5,799 bases of DNA from Planctomycetota bacterium (GCA_020861125.1 JAJBSZ010000470.1:1-5799), one strand, 5' to 3'; positions 1-5,799 are shown, numbered from the stretch's first letter. Program-made: numbers and translations. Notes: generated by a model not told the origin, from the sequence alone.

Positions 1-57
1 GACTGGAACTGTAAGCCGAGAACACTCGCCAACCACCGTTCGCCAAGGACGCCTGCC

Positions 58-918
58 ATGACAACCGTTCCCGACAGCGTGGAAGCAGCCAGAAAGAAAT
101 ACCGTTCCCGTAAGCTTCTGACGGATATTCTCTACTACGGCACCATTCTGGCCTGCGTGTTTTTCTTTCTCCTGCCCCTGTTGTGGATGCTCTTGAACGC
201 CTTCAAGACGCCGCTGCAGATCGTCGAACTGCCGCCCAAACTTTTCTTCAAGCCGACCCTGGAAAACTTCGAGAACGTCTTCCGCTCCCAGGATTTCGGG
301 CGCTACATTTGGAACAGCCTGACCATCGCCTCCTGGAGCACGGTGTTCGGGCTGATCCTCGGACTGCCGGCGGCGTTTTCCATCGCCATCTACAAGCAGA
401 AGAAGCTCGCCGTATTCATCCTGATCTCCCGCATGGTGCCAGGCATCACGTTCCTCCTGCCGCTGTTCATCATGTTTATGCACTTTGACATGGTGGACAC
501 CACCGCCTCCCTGGTGCTCAGCCACCTCCTGGTGGGCCTGCCGGTTATCGTCTGGGTCATGGTGCCGTTTTTCGAATCGATCCCCAAGGACCTGATCGAC
601 GCCGCCCGCGTCGACGGCTGCAGCATTTTCGGCACCTTCCTCCGCATCATCCTGCCCATCTCGCTGCCCGGCGTGGTGACCGCCGCTATCCTGTCCTTCA
701 TTTTCTCCTGGAACAATTTCATGTTTTCCATCGTCCTGGCCCAGCACAACACCAAGACCGTGCCGGTGGCGATTTTCAACTTCATCGCCTACGCCCAGAT
801 CGATTGGGGCGGGCTGATGGCGGCGGCGGTGGTCATCACCCTGCCGGTGCTGGTGATCACCATCGTGACGCAGAAATACGTCATTCGCGGCCTGACGGCG
901 GGCGCTGTCAAAGGGTAG
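58..918 (+). CDS. Carbohydrate ABC transporter permease, MalG family
   Basis: This is an inner-membrane subunit of a sugar-type ABC importer (MalG/binding-protein-dependent permease family, 286 aa, normal length). About six hydrophobic segments are visible, near residues 25-47, 85-110, 117-140, 148-171, 207-228 and 253-272. The cytoplasmic EAA loop that docks on the ATPase lies at about 181-204: it begins DAARVDG and ends at a conserved LP pair. The short charged N-terminus and the FKTP segment after the first helix are typical of MalG rather than MalF partners. The ATG is preceded by AAGGA (45-49) with an 8-base gap, which supports this start, although the frame is open upstream to the window edge. 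The partner permease and binding protein are expected to the left, out of view. A large hairpin follows the stop. The transported sugar cannot be read from a permease alone; the family call is secure. Confidence 0.93.
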   Translation: MTTVPDSVEAARKKYRSRKLLTDILYYGTILACVFFFLLPLLWMLLNAFKTPLQIVELPPKLFFKPTLENFENVFRSQDFGRYIWNSLTIASWSTVFGLILGLPAAFSIAIYKQKKLAVFILISRMVPGITFLLPLFIMFMHFDMVDTTASLVLSHLLVGLPVIVWVMVPFFESIPKDLIDAARVDGCSIFGTFLRIILPISLPGVVTAAILSFIFSWNNFMFSIVLAQHNTKTVPVAIFNFIAYAQIDWGGLMAAAVVITLPVLVITIVTQKYVIRGLTAGAVKG

Positions 919-940
919 ATCAACGGCGAACCAGCCGGAA

Positions 941-983
941 ACGAAAGGGAGGGATGCCGTCCGTGGGCATCCCTCCTATTCGT
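941..983. terminator. Hairpin terminator between convergent genes, possibly bidirectional
   Basis: The inverted repeat 948-958 / 966-976 pairs perfectly over 11 bp around a 7-base loop. The pairing extends outward to 941-983 with one G-U pair and one A-A mismatch. It starts 22 bases after the permease stop (918). The plus-strand trailer is only moderately T-rich (TATTCGTGTCTGT). On the minus strand the stem is flanked by CTTTCGTTTCC, so it may also end transcription of the FlxA-like gene, whose stop is at 1021. It is inferred to be a shared terminator for two convergent genes. Confidence 0.7.
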
Positions 984-1020
984 GTCTGTAGTCGTGAGCT
1001 CGACCGGAAAGGCGCCTCCG

Positions 1021-1551
1021 TCAGAGATACCGGTCAAGATGGCTGTCCGCTTGGGGGGCCAGCACGGATTCTGTCAGATGAGTGGTAAGGCGGGCGTCGG
1101 ACAAGGCGGCGGGTTCGTCTTCCCGAGCGGCGGTGAGGACATGCAGGGCGTCGTCTCCCAGCTGCCGCTGCAGGTTCATTATCTGGAGATCGATCAACTG
1201 GATGAGTTTGGCGATCTCCTTGGGGTCATCCATTTCGGCGAAGTCCATGACTCCGGCGGAAGACTGGTTATCCCCTTGAATAAACGTGAGCATGGCCGCC
1301 GGGCTGCCGCCCGCCGCGGCGGCGAAGGAATCCCCACCGGCGACGCTCGTTCCGTTAATCCGCACCGTTCCGGTGTCGCCGGCCATCGCGGGAACAGCCG
1401 AGGCGGCGTCGGCATACGATTTGCCCAGTTCGCCCAGCCGTTTCACCAGTTCCGCCTTCTGCTTTTCCAGGTTCCGAATCTGCCGGAGGATAGCGGCCTT
1501 GCGGCTGTCGCCGCCGGCACCGACGTTCACGCTGGTGGTGGTGATCTGCAT
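1021..1551 (-). CDS. FlxA-like small coiled-coil protein
   Basis: This is a predicted 176-aa soluble protein with no signal peptide or membrane segment. Two amphipathic helices are visible. The first, about residues 18-45, has a/d positions at I21, I25, L28, L35, L39 and L42. The second, about 108-131, has I113, I117, I120, I124, L127 and L131, and contains QIMNLQRQL. They are joined by a roughly 60-residue Gly/Ala/Ser-rich linker. Paired Lys/Gln/Leu-rich helices of this kind resemble the FlxA-like family, whose E. coli member belongs to the flagellar sigma-28 regulon and whose biochemical role is unknown. The start is set by AAAGGAG five bases upstream of the ATG; the reading frame continues to 1704 but runs through the terminator of the next operon. 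The gene stands alone between a convergent transporter gene and a codirectional operon. The coding call is fairly firm, the family name tentative. Confidence 0.68.
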   Translation of the reverse strand: MQITTTSVNVGAGGDSRKAAILRQIRNLEKQKAELVKRLGELGKSYADAASAVPAMAGDTGTVRINGTSVAGGDSFAAAAGGSPAAMLTFIQGDNQSSAGVMDFAEMDDPKEIAKLIQLIDLQIMNLQRQLGDDALHVLTAAREDEPAALSDARLTTHLTESVLAPQADSHLDRYL

Positions 1552-1556
1552 CGCGG

Positions 1557-1563
1557 CTCCTTT
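1557..1563 (-). promoter_or_regulatory. Strong ribosome binding site fixing the FlxA-like start
   Basis: AAAGGAG on the minus strand lies 5 bases before the ATG at 1551. It decides between this start and longer in-frame possibilities (to 1704) that would translate through a terminator hairpin. Confidence 0.75.
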
Positions 1564-1581
1564 CGGCAGAGGGCGGTGGCG

Positions 1582-1607
1582 GTATCGGCACGTGATGGTG
1601 GTTGTTA
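1582..1607 (-). promoter_or_regulatory. Possible sigma-28 (FliA-type) promoter of the FlxA-like gene
   Basis: On the minus strand GCCGATAC (1589-1582) matches the sigma-28 -10 consensus GCCGATAA at 7 of 8 positions. TAAC (1607-1604) sits 14 bases upstream, against a consensus of TAAA with about 15 bases. Transcription would start near 1575, giving a 5' leader of roughly 25 bases that still includes the ribosome binding site. The location fits a promoter, and E. coli flxA is known to be sigma-28 dependent. The -35 match and the spacing are imperfect, and a 7/8 match could arise by chance, so this remains a candidate. Confidence 0.38.
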
Positions 1608-1647
1608 TGAGCGGCCGCGCTCGCGAAAAGTTGAGAAACAGTGTCCG

Positions 1648-1676
1648 AAAAAAAGCGCTCCCCCACCGGGGAGCGC
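1648..1676 (-). terminator. Intrinsic terminator of the enzyme operon
   Basis: On the minus strand a perfect 9-bp GC-rich stem (1676-1668 with 1663-1655, loop of 4 bases) is followed directly by seven Ts (1654-1648). It lies 24 bases after the stop of the DapA-family gene. This is a classic rho-independent terminator. It separates the operon from the FlxA-like gene downstream on the same strand, which implies that the latter has its own promoter. Confidence 0.93.
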
Positions 1677-1700
1677 CTGCCATCTGCGGCCGGTGCCACG

Positions 1701-2591
1701 TCACCGCACGGTGAAGCCGTGCCCGATCAGGACCTTCCGGATAGCCGTATCCTGCTCGTCGCTGGGGATCAACGCCGGCGGCCGGCTGGCCCCGACCTCG
1801 GGATCCATGAGGTAGAGGGCCCGCTTCACCATGGCCGGCGGGTAGCCGAAGGCGTAGAGGTCGGTGCGGAGGGCGGTGAGACGCTCCTGCTGCCGTTCGG
1901 CCTCGGCGTCGTTGCCCGCCGCGAACTCCCGGCAGATGGCATGCACCGTCTCCGGCGCGACGTTGGCGAGACCGGATACGCAGCCGGCGGCGCCCTGGGC
2001 CAGGGCGTAGTAAATCAGGGAATCCGGCCCGGCGAAGACGGCGAAATCCTTGCCGGAACGGCTGATGGCAATATAGGCGTCCAGGGTCTCCCGCGTGCCG
2101 CCGCTGTCCTTGATGCCCTTGATGTTGCCGTGATCGGCCAGCCGGGCGGCGGTAATCGGTTCGATATGGTTTTGGGTGCGAGCGGGGATGTCGTAGAGGT
2201 ACACCGGCTTGGTCACTTCATCGGCCAGGCGGCTGTAGTGGTTGTAGAGGCCCTCCTGGGTGCAGGCGATGAAGTATGGGGCGATCACCGACAGGGCGTC
2301 GACGCCGGCGGCGATCATGTCGCGACCGAGGCGGATCGTCTCGTAGGTGGACGGGCAACCGGCGTTGGCGTAGACCTGAACCCGCCCCGCCGCCGCCGCG
2401 ACCACGGTTTCGCAGACCCGGATTTTCTCGTCGTAGAGCAGGCTGGTGAAATCCCCGTTGGTGCCGCAGGCGAGGATGTTGTTGCCGGCGGCGACCTGCC
2501 GTTCCACCTGCCGGCGGATGGCGTCGTAGTTGATAGTCTCGTCGTTGTGGAAACAGGTAACCAGGGCGACAAAGGACTGGGCGGTGCGCAT
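1701..2591 (-). CDS. DapA-family class I aldolase/lyase (dihydrodipicolinate synthase/NAL family)
   Basis: This is a (beta/alpha)8-barrel enzyme of 296 aa, the usual family length, forming a Schiff base with pyruvate or a 2-keto acid. Visible active-site features align with E. coli DapA numbering: Schiff-base lysine K161 in GIKDSGG, proton-relay tyrosine Y133 in YLYDIPART, Y106, and R138. The substrate-carboxylate loop reads GTNGDFT (43-49), where true dihydrodipicolinate synthases have GTTGE, so the usual second threonine is asparagine. This, plus the catabolic neighbours, argues for an aldolase acting on a 2-keto-3-deoxy or hydroxy-oxo acid rather than lysine biosynthesis; that is inference. 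The start at ATG 2591 follows AAGGGA with a 7-base gap and gives the canonical N-terminus. It is the last gene of the operon, 73 bases after the alcohol dehydrogenase, and is followed by a strong terminator. Confidence 0.9.
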   Translation of the reverse strand: MRTAQSFVALVTCFHNDETINYDAIRRQVERQVAAGNNILACGTNGDFTSLLYDEKIRVCETVVAAAAGRVQVYANAGCPSTYETIRLGRDMIAAGVDALSVIAPYFIACTQEGLYNHYSRLADEVTKPVYLYDIPARTQNHIEPITAARLADHGNIKGIKDSGGTRETLDAYIAISRSGKDFAVFAGPDSLIYYALAQGAAGCVSGLANVAPETVHAICREFAAGNDAEAERQQERLTALRTDLYAFGYPPAMVKRALYLMDPEVGASRPPALIPSDEQDTAIRKVLIGHGFTVR

Positions 2592-2630
2592 GGGCTTTTC
2601 CCTTCGTGGACTGGGGTGCGGACTACGGCG

Positions 2631-2658
2631 CCGGCCGCCTCGCCGGGTGGGCGGCCGG
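2631..2658. repeat. GC-rich intergenic stem-loop
   Basis: CCGGCCGCC (2631-2639) pairs perfectly with GGCGGCCGG (2650-2658) around a 10-base loop. It sits just after the alcohol dehydrogenase stop and before the DapA-family start. No T-run follows on the minus strand, so it is not a standard terminator. It may stabilise mRNA or modulate expression between the two genes; its role is unknown. Confidence 0.5.
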
Positions 2659-2664
2659 ACGGGC

Positions 2665-3813
2665 CTATTCCATGAGCGCGGCGTAGATGGCGCGGATGGC
2701 GTTACGGCTGACTTCGCGCGGGTTGTTGTCCAGCAGCCGGCGCACCGTGAGGGCATCCTCCACCAAAACGTCGAGGTCACCGGCGGGAACGCCCAATTCC
2801 CCCAGGTTCCGGGGAATGTCGACGTCCCGGGCCAGCGCCGCCAGCTCCGTCAGGACCCGTTCCACCGCCATCTCCGTCGAGACCGCCGGTCCGGCGCCGG
2901 GCAGGAACCGCGCCAACGCCGCCAGCTTGGCCGCCGCCGCATCGCGGTTGTAGGCCATAGCCGTCGCCAGGAGGATCGCGTTGGACACCCCGTGCGGAAT
3001 GCGGTAGCGGCCGCCCAGGGGGTAGGACAGGGCGTGGACGATGTTGGTGCCGGCGCAGGCGATGCACAGGCCGGCATAAAAGGAAGCGAGGAGCATCGAC
3101 GCCCGCGCCTCCCGGTTGGTTCCATCCCGGTAGGCGGTGCGGAGGGTGGCAAAGATCAGCCGGATCGCCTCCTCCGCCAGGACATCGCTCAACGGATTCG
3201 CCTTATTCGAAACCAGGCACTCCACCGCGTGGCAGAGGGCGTCCATGCCGGTAGCGGCGGTGACGGCGGGCGGCAAGCCCAGGGTGGTGTCGGGGTCCAG
3301 GATGATCCGGTCGGCCACAAACAAACTGCAGACGATGCCCACCTTCATCCGCAGGGCGGGCCGGTAGAGAATGGCGTTGGGCGTCGCTTCGGCGCCGGTG
3401 CCGGCGGTGGTGGGCACCATGTACAAGGCGGTACGGCGGCAGTCGGGGAAGGTGCCGGCGAAGAGATCCGCCACCGTTGCCTCGGAGCCGGTGAGGACGG
3501 CGATGATCTTCGCCATATCCAGCACGCTGCCGCCGCCGATGGCAACGACGGCATCGAGACCGCAGCCGCGGAACCGCTCGGCCAGGGCGGCGGCCTCGTC
3601 CTCCGACGGTTCGCTCGGCGTGTCGTAACAGGGCACCACCTCGGCCGCCGCTTCCCGGCAGGCCGGGAGGACGGCATCGAGACAGCCGGAGGCCTGGACC
3701 CCCGCATCCGACAGCAGCAGAACCGTTTTGCCGGCGATCCATTCCGGCAGCAGGGCGAGTTTTCCCGATCCGAACTCCACCCGACCGGGCAGCGAACAGC
3801 CGAATTGGTTCAT
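2665..3813 (-). CDS. Iron-containing (group III) alcohol dehydrogenase
   Basis: This is an NAD(P)-dependent, metal-requiring alcohol/aldehyde oxidoreductase of the FucO/AdhB/maleylacetate-reductase superfamily (382 aa, normal length). The N-terminal nucleotide-binding domain carries GGGSVLD (93-99) and PTTAGTGAEAT (134-144). The C-terminal helical domain supplies the metal ligands D191 and H195 (GMDALCHAVE), H260, and H274 (RIPHG). Their spacing matches FucO (D196, H200, H263, H277). The start overlaps the preceding gene's stop as ATGA (3810-3813). Its ribosome site AAAGGA (3819-3824) lies inside that gene, so translational coupling is likely. Within this operon it may reduce or oxidise an aldehyde or hydroxy acid released by the aldolase. 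The specific substrate (lactaldehyde, glycolaldehyde, 4-hydroxybutyrate or other) cannot be read from the sequence. Confidence 0.93.
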   Translation of the reverse strand: MNQFGCSLPGRVEFGSGKLALLPEWIAGKTVLLLSDAGVQASGCLDAVLPACREAAAEVVPCYDTPSEPSEDEAAALAERFRGCGLDAVVAIGGGSVLDMAKIIAVLTGSEATVADLFAGTFPDCRRTALYMVPTTAGTGAEATPNAILYRPALRMKVGIVCSLFVADRIILDPDTTLGLPPAVTAATGMDALCHAVECLVSNKANPLSDVLAEEAIRLIFATLRTAYRDGTNREARASMLLASFYAGLCIACAGTNIVHALSYPLGGRYRIPHGVSNAILLATAMAYNRDAAAAKLAALARFLPGAGPAVSTEMAVERVLTELAALARDVDIPRNLGELGVPAGDLDVLVEDALTVRRLLDNNPREVSRNAIRAIYAALME

Positions 3814-4820
3814 GATATTCCTTTAGCTTCCAGAGGGTCAGAACCGGCGCCGGTATCGCCCAGAGCGGCCGGATTGAGAATGCGCGGCGGTTGTTCTCCC
3901 GCCAGGAGGGCGGCGATATCCGTCACAACCATCATGCCCATGCGTTCCACCGACTCCCGGGTGTCGGCGCCCGAATGGGGAGTGAACACCACCTTGGGGC
4001 AGGCGAACAGCGGATGGCTCCGGTCCGGCGGCTCCACCGTGTAGGCGTCGATGGCGGCGCCGGCGATGACACCGCCCTCCAGGGCCGCCGCCAGGGCGTC
4101 CGTATCCACCACCTCGCCCCGGGCGAAATTCAGGAGAAAGGCGGTGGGCCGCATCAGGGCCAGCTCCGCCGCCCCGATGAGGTGGGTGTTCTCCTTGCCG
4201 CCGAAGACGTGCAGGGACACGTAGTCCGCCCGCCGCAGGAGGGGTTCCAAATCCACCAGCTCGATGCCGTGTTGGACGCAGAACTCCCGGTCCGGATACG
4301 GATCGCTGGCGATGACCCGCAGGCCGAGGCCGATGGCCTTCCGCGCCAGGATCCGGCCGATGGTGCCGAGGCCGACCACCCCCAAGGTCTTGCCCTCGAT
4401 CTCGCCGCCGACAAAGCGTTCCCAGCCGCCGTCCACCACCACCCGGTGCAGCATGGGAATGCGCCGCGCCAGGCTCAGCATACCGCCGAGGGCCAGCTCC
4501 GCCACGGCGTTGGCGTTGCTGCCGGGGGCGTTCAGCACCGGAATGCCTCGGGCGCTGGCGGCGGCGATGTCGATGTTGTCCACCCCCACGCCGTGCTTGA
4601 GAACCGCCCGCAGGCGCGGCGCGGCGGCGATGGTGGCGGCGGCGGCGGGTGCCAGTCCGACCACGAGAAAATCCATGGCAGCCGCGTGCGCCCCTACCCC
4701 ACCGTCCGGCTGGGAGGCGTCAGTGCAGCGGATCAGCCGCCAGCCGTGCTCTGCTATGAAGTCGGGCACCCCGCCGACTGTCCCGAAGGTGGGCGAAGTG
4801 GTAACGATGGTGATGGGCAT
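3810..4820 (-). CDS. D-2-hydroxyacid dehydrogenase, short phosphoglycerate dehydrogenase-like
   Basis: This is an NAD-dependent dehydrogenase interconverting a D-2-hydroxy acid and its 2-keto acid (336 aa). The nucleotide-binding fold has GLGTIGR (150-156) and, past the next strand, D173, which favours NAD over NADP. The catalytic set is complete: R234 (FARGEVVD), E263 (TVEPPD) and H282 (PHSG). KHGVGVDNID (75-84) and NANAVAELALGG are typical of the SerA/hydroxypyruvate-reductase branch. There is no C-terminal ACT regulatory domain, so it is not a long serine-feedback-controlled SerA. The ATG at 4820 follows a very strong AGGAGG-type site (4825-4830). The gene starts 32 bases after the PdxA-like stop and overlaps the next gene by 4 bases. 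PdxB (erythronate-4-phosphate dehydrogenase) is an alternative, but that family is longer with an extra C-terminal domain. A catabolic glyoxylate, hydroxypyruvate or sugar-acid role is inferred. Confidence 0.91.
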   Translation of the reverse strand: MPITIVTTSPTFGTVGGVPDFIAEHGWRLIRCTDASQPDGGVGAHAAAMDFLVVGLAPAAAATIAAAPRLRAVLKHGVGVDNIDIAAASARGIPVLNAPGSNANAVAELALGGMLSLARRIPMLHRVVVDGGWERFVGGEIEGKTLGVVGLGTIGRILARKAIGLGLRVIASDPYPDREFCVQHGIELVDLEPLLRRADYVSLHVFGGKENTHLIGAAELALMRPTAFLLNFARGEVVDTDALAAALEGGVIAGAAIDAYTVEPPDRSHPLFACPKVVFTPHSGADTRESVERMGMMVVTDIAALLAGEQPPRILNPAALGDTGAGSDPLEAKGIS

Positions 4821-4824
4821 GGGT

Positions 4825-4830
4825 CCTCCT
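4825..4830 (-). promoter_or_regulatory. Consensus ribosome binding site for the hydroxyacid dehydrogenase
   Basis: AGGAGG on the minus strand, 4 bases before the ATG at 4820, sits in a GGAGGAGGA stretch. It fixes this start inside a frame that stays open without a stop to 5795. Confidence 0.75.
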
Positions 4831-4852
4831 CCGCCGGTGGTTCCAGGATAGT

Positions 4853-5799
4853 TCACGGCTTCACCGGCGGTCCGCCCGCCAGCATGGCGCCGTATTCGAT
4901 GGCATGAATCATGCTCTGGGGCGACGAGACGTTTTTGCCGGCGTTCTCGAAAGCGGTGCCGTGATCCACCGACGACCGGACGATGGGCAGGCCGAGGGTG
5001 ATGTTGACGCCGGTCATCCCCGACCAGGCGCCGGTGGCGGCGTCGTATTTGAAGCTCAGCACCTTGAGGGGGATATGGCCCTGGTCGTGGTACATGGCCA
5101 CCACCACGTCGAAGCCGCCGCCCGCCGCCCGGCTGAACACCGAATCGGGCGGATAGGGTCCGCTGGCGTCGATGCCCGCGTCCCGGGCCGCGGCCACCGC
5201 CGGGGCGATGACCTCCAGCTCCTCCCGGCCAAATAGGCCGTTCTCGCCGGCGTGGGGGTTGTAGCCGGCCACCGCCACCCGCGGCTGCCAGATGCCGAAC
5301 CGGCGGCAGGCCGCGTCCGCCAGGCGGATCACCGTCAACACCCGTTCCCGGGTGATGAGGGCGGGCACCCGCGCCATCGGCACGTGGGTGGTGACATGCA
5401 CCACCCGCAGGGGCCCGTCGGCCAGCATCATGGTGTAGTCCTTGGTGCCGGTGAGGGCGGCGTAGATTTCGGTATGGCCGTCGTAGTGGTGCCCGGCGAG
5501 GTTCAGCGCTTCCTTGTTCAGCGGCGCCGTCACCGTGCCGTCGAGGCGGCCGGCCAGGGCCAGCTCGATCACCGTCGCCACCGATCGGTAGGCGGCTTCG
5601 CCGCCGCGCGGGTCCACCCGACCCCAGGGGAGGTCCGCCACCGCCACCCCGGCCAGCGGCAGGATATCGATGATCCCCGGCTCGCCGGCCGCTTCCGCCG
5701 GGTCCTTGATCACCCGGATCCGATGCGCCGAGCCGACCACCGCCGTGACCGTCCGCTCCATCACCCCGGGATCCGCCGCCACCAGGGGCAGGCACAGGT
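4853..5799 (-). CDS. PdxA-family 4-phospho-hydroxyacid dehydrogenase (PdxA2-like), N-terminus beyond window
   Basis: This is a metal- and NAD(P)-dependent dehydrogenase of the PdxA family, which oxidises 4-phosphorylated hydroxy acids with decarboxylation. About 314 residues are visible. By alignment with E. coli PdxA (329 aa) roughly the first 27, including the usual GDPAGIGPE motif, lie past the window edge, so the GTG at 5782 is not the start. Numbering from that valine, the metal ligands are H133 (TTHVP), H177 (NPHAGE) and H232 (YHDQGH), and substrate contacts are H103/T104 (GHTE), K240, N260 and R269. All spacings fit E. coli except an approximately 11-residue insertion before VNITLG. 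PdxA2 enzymes of D-threonate/D-erythronate catabolism are partnered by DUF1537 kinases, and such a kinase might lie just upstream. Vitamin B6 synthesis is the alternative, but the neighbours favour catabolism. Confidence 0.92.
   Translation of the reverse strand, partial: LCLPLVAADPGVMERTVTAVVGSAHRIRVIKDPAEAAGEPGIIDILPLAGVAVADLPWGRVDPRGGEAAYRSVATVIELALAGRLDGTVTAPLNKEALNLAGHHYDGHTEIYAALTGTKDYTMMLADGPLRVVHVTTHVPMARVPALITRERVLTVIRLADAACRRFGIWQPRVAVAGYNPHAGENGLFGREELEVIAPAVAAARDAGIDASGPYPPDSVFSRAAGGGFDVVVAMYHDQGHIPLKVLSFKYDAATGAWSGMTGVNITLGLPIVRSSVDHGTAFENAGKNVSSPQSMIHAIEYGAMLAGGPPVKP

Noticed and set aside
1..57. 3' end of an upstream gene, probably the partner permease
   Set aside because: Two frames offer a plausible stop (TAA at 12-14, or TGA at 59-61 overlapping the ATG) and too few residues remain to recognise a protein, so no CDS is called.
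1609..1623. Small GC inverted repeat GAGCG/CGCTC upstream of the FlxA-like gene as an operator
   Set aside because: It is only a 5-bp stem in GC-rich DNA, easily expected by chance, with no supporting second copy.
1552..1704. N-terminal extension of the FlxA-like protein to 1704
   Set aside because: It would run through the operon terminator hairpin, while AAAGGAG directly precedes the ATG at 1551.
2592..2780. N-terminal extension of the DapA-family protein to 2780
   Set aside because: The extension overlaps the alcohol dehydrogenase C-terminus in another frame and has no family similarity. The start at 2591 gives standard length and active-site numbering identical to E. coli DapA.
982..4907. 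Long plus-strand open frames (982-1815, 1641-2675, 2530-4044, 3891-4907) opposite the minus-strand genes
   Set aside because: They are antisense shadows of real genes in GC-rich DNA. Their translations are rich in Arg/Gly/His low-complexity sequence, show no family motifs and lack good ribosome sites, while the minus-strand proteins carry complete catalytic motifs.
4821..5795. A 661-residue minus-strand frame running from 5795 through the hydroxyacid dehydrogenase, suggesting a fusion
   Set aside because: The added N-terminal part is an out-of-frame Gly/Arg/Pro-rich reading of the PdxA-like gene. The AGGAGG site and normal domain start place the true ATG at 4820.
1701..5799. Assigning pdxA, serA (or pdxB) and dapA as biosynthetic gene names
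   Set aside because: The missing ACT domain, the changed GTTGE loop, the PdxA-like loop insertion and the Fe-ADH neighbour make biosynthetic roles less likely. Symbols were left empty.

Overview
The window looks like a high-GC, Gram-negative-type bacterial chromosome segment. Coding regions are tightly packed with strong G/C third-position bias, and genes have Shine-Dalgarno sites. One gene resembles the FlxA-like family linked to flagellar regulons. The phylum cannot be fixed from the sequence; Desulfobacterota or Proteobacteria would fit, but this is only a guess.

Layout: (1) 58-918, plus strand: the inner-membrane permease (MalG type) of a carbohydrate ABC transporter, probably the last gene of a transporter operon entering from the left. 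It ends at a long hairpin (941-983). (2) 1021-1551, minus strand: a short coiled-coil protein of FlxA-like type. It has its own strong ribosome binding site and a sequence resembling a flagellar sigma-28 promoter just upstream. (3) 1701-5799, minus strand: a four-gene catabolic-looking operon, read right to left. It encodes a PdxA-family dehydrogenase (N-terminus outside the window), a D-2-hydroxyacid dehydrogenase, an iron-containing alcohol dehydrogenase and a DapA-family aldolase/lyase. It closes with a textbook intrinsic terminator (1648-1676).

How the genes may work together: each operon enzyme has a biosynthetic namesake (PdxA/vitamin B6, SerA/serine, DapA/lysine). The combination with an Fe-alcohol dehydrogenase, beside a sugar ABC transporter, points instead to breakdown of a sugar acid or related hydroxy acid. 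PdxA-like (PdxA2) enzymes oxidise 4-phosphorylated tetronates in known pathways, and DapA-family aldolases split 2-keto-3-deoxy acids to pyruvate plus an aldehyde. Fe-ADH and 2-hydroxyacid dehydrogenases could handle the aldehyde and keto/hydroxy-acid products. The actual substrate is not determined by this sequence. The transporter is convergent with the enzyme operon, so co-regulation would need separate promoters. The FlxA-like gene between them appears functionally unrelated.

There is no gene-free stretch longer than about 150 bases. No tRNA, rRNA, CRISPR array, insertion sequence or attachment site was seen. Nothing here amounts to a clearly new system. The most interesting items are the specific enzyme combination and the possible sigma-28 control of the FlxA-like gene.
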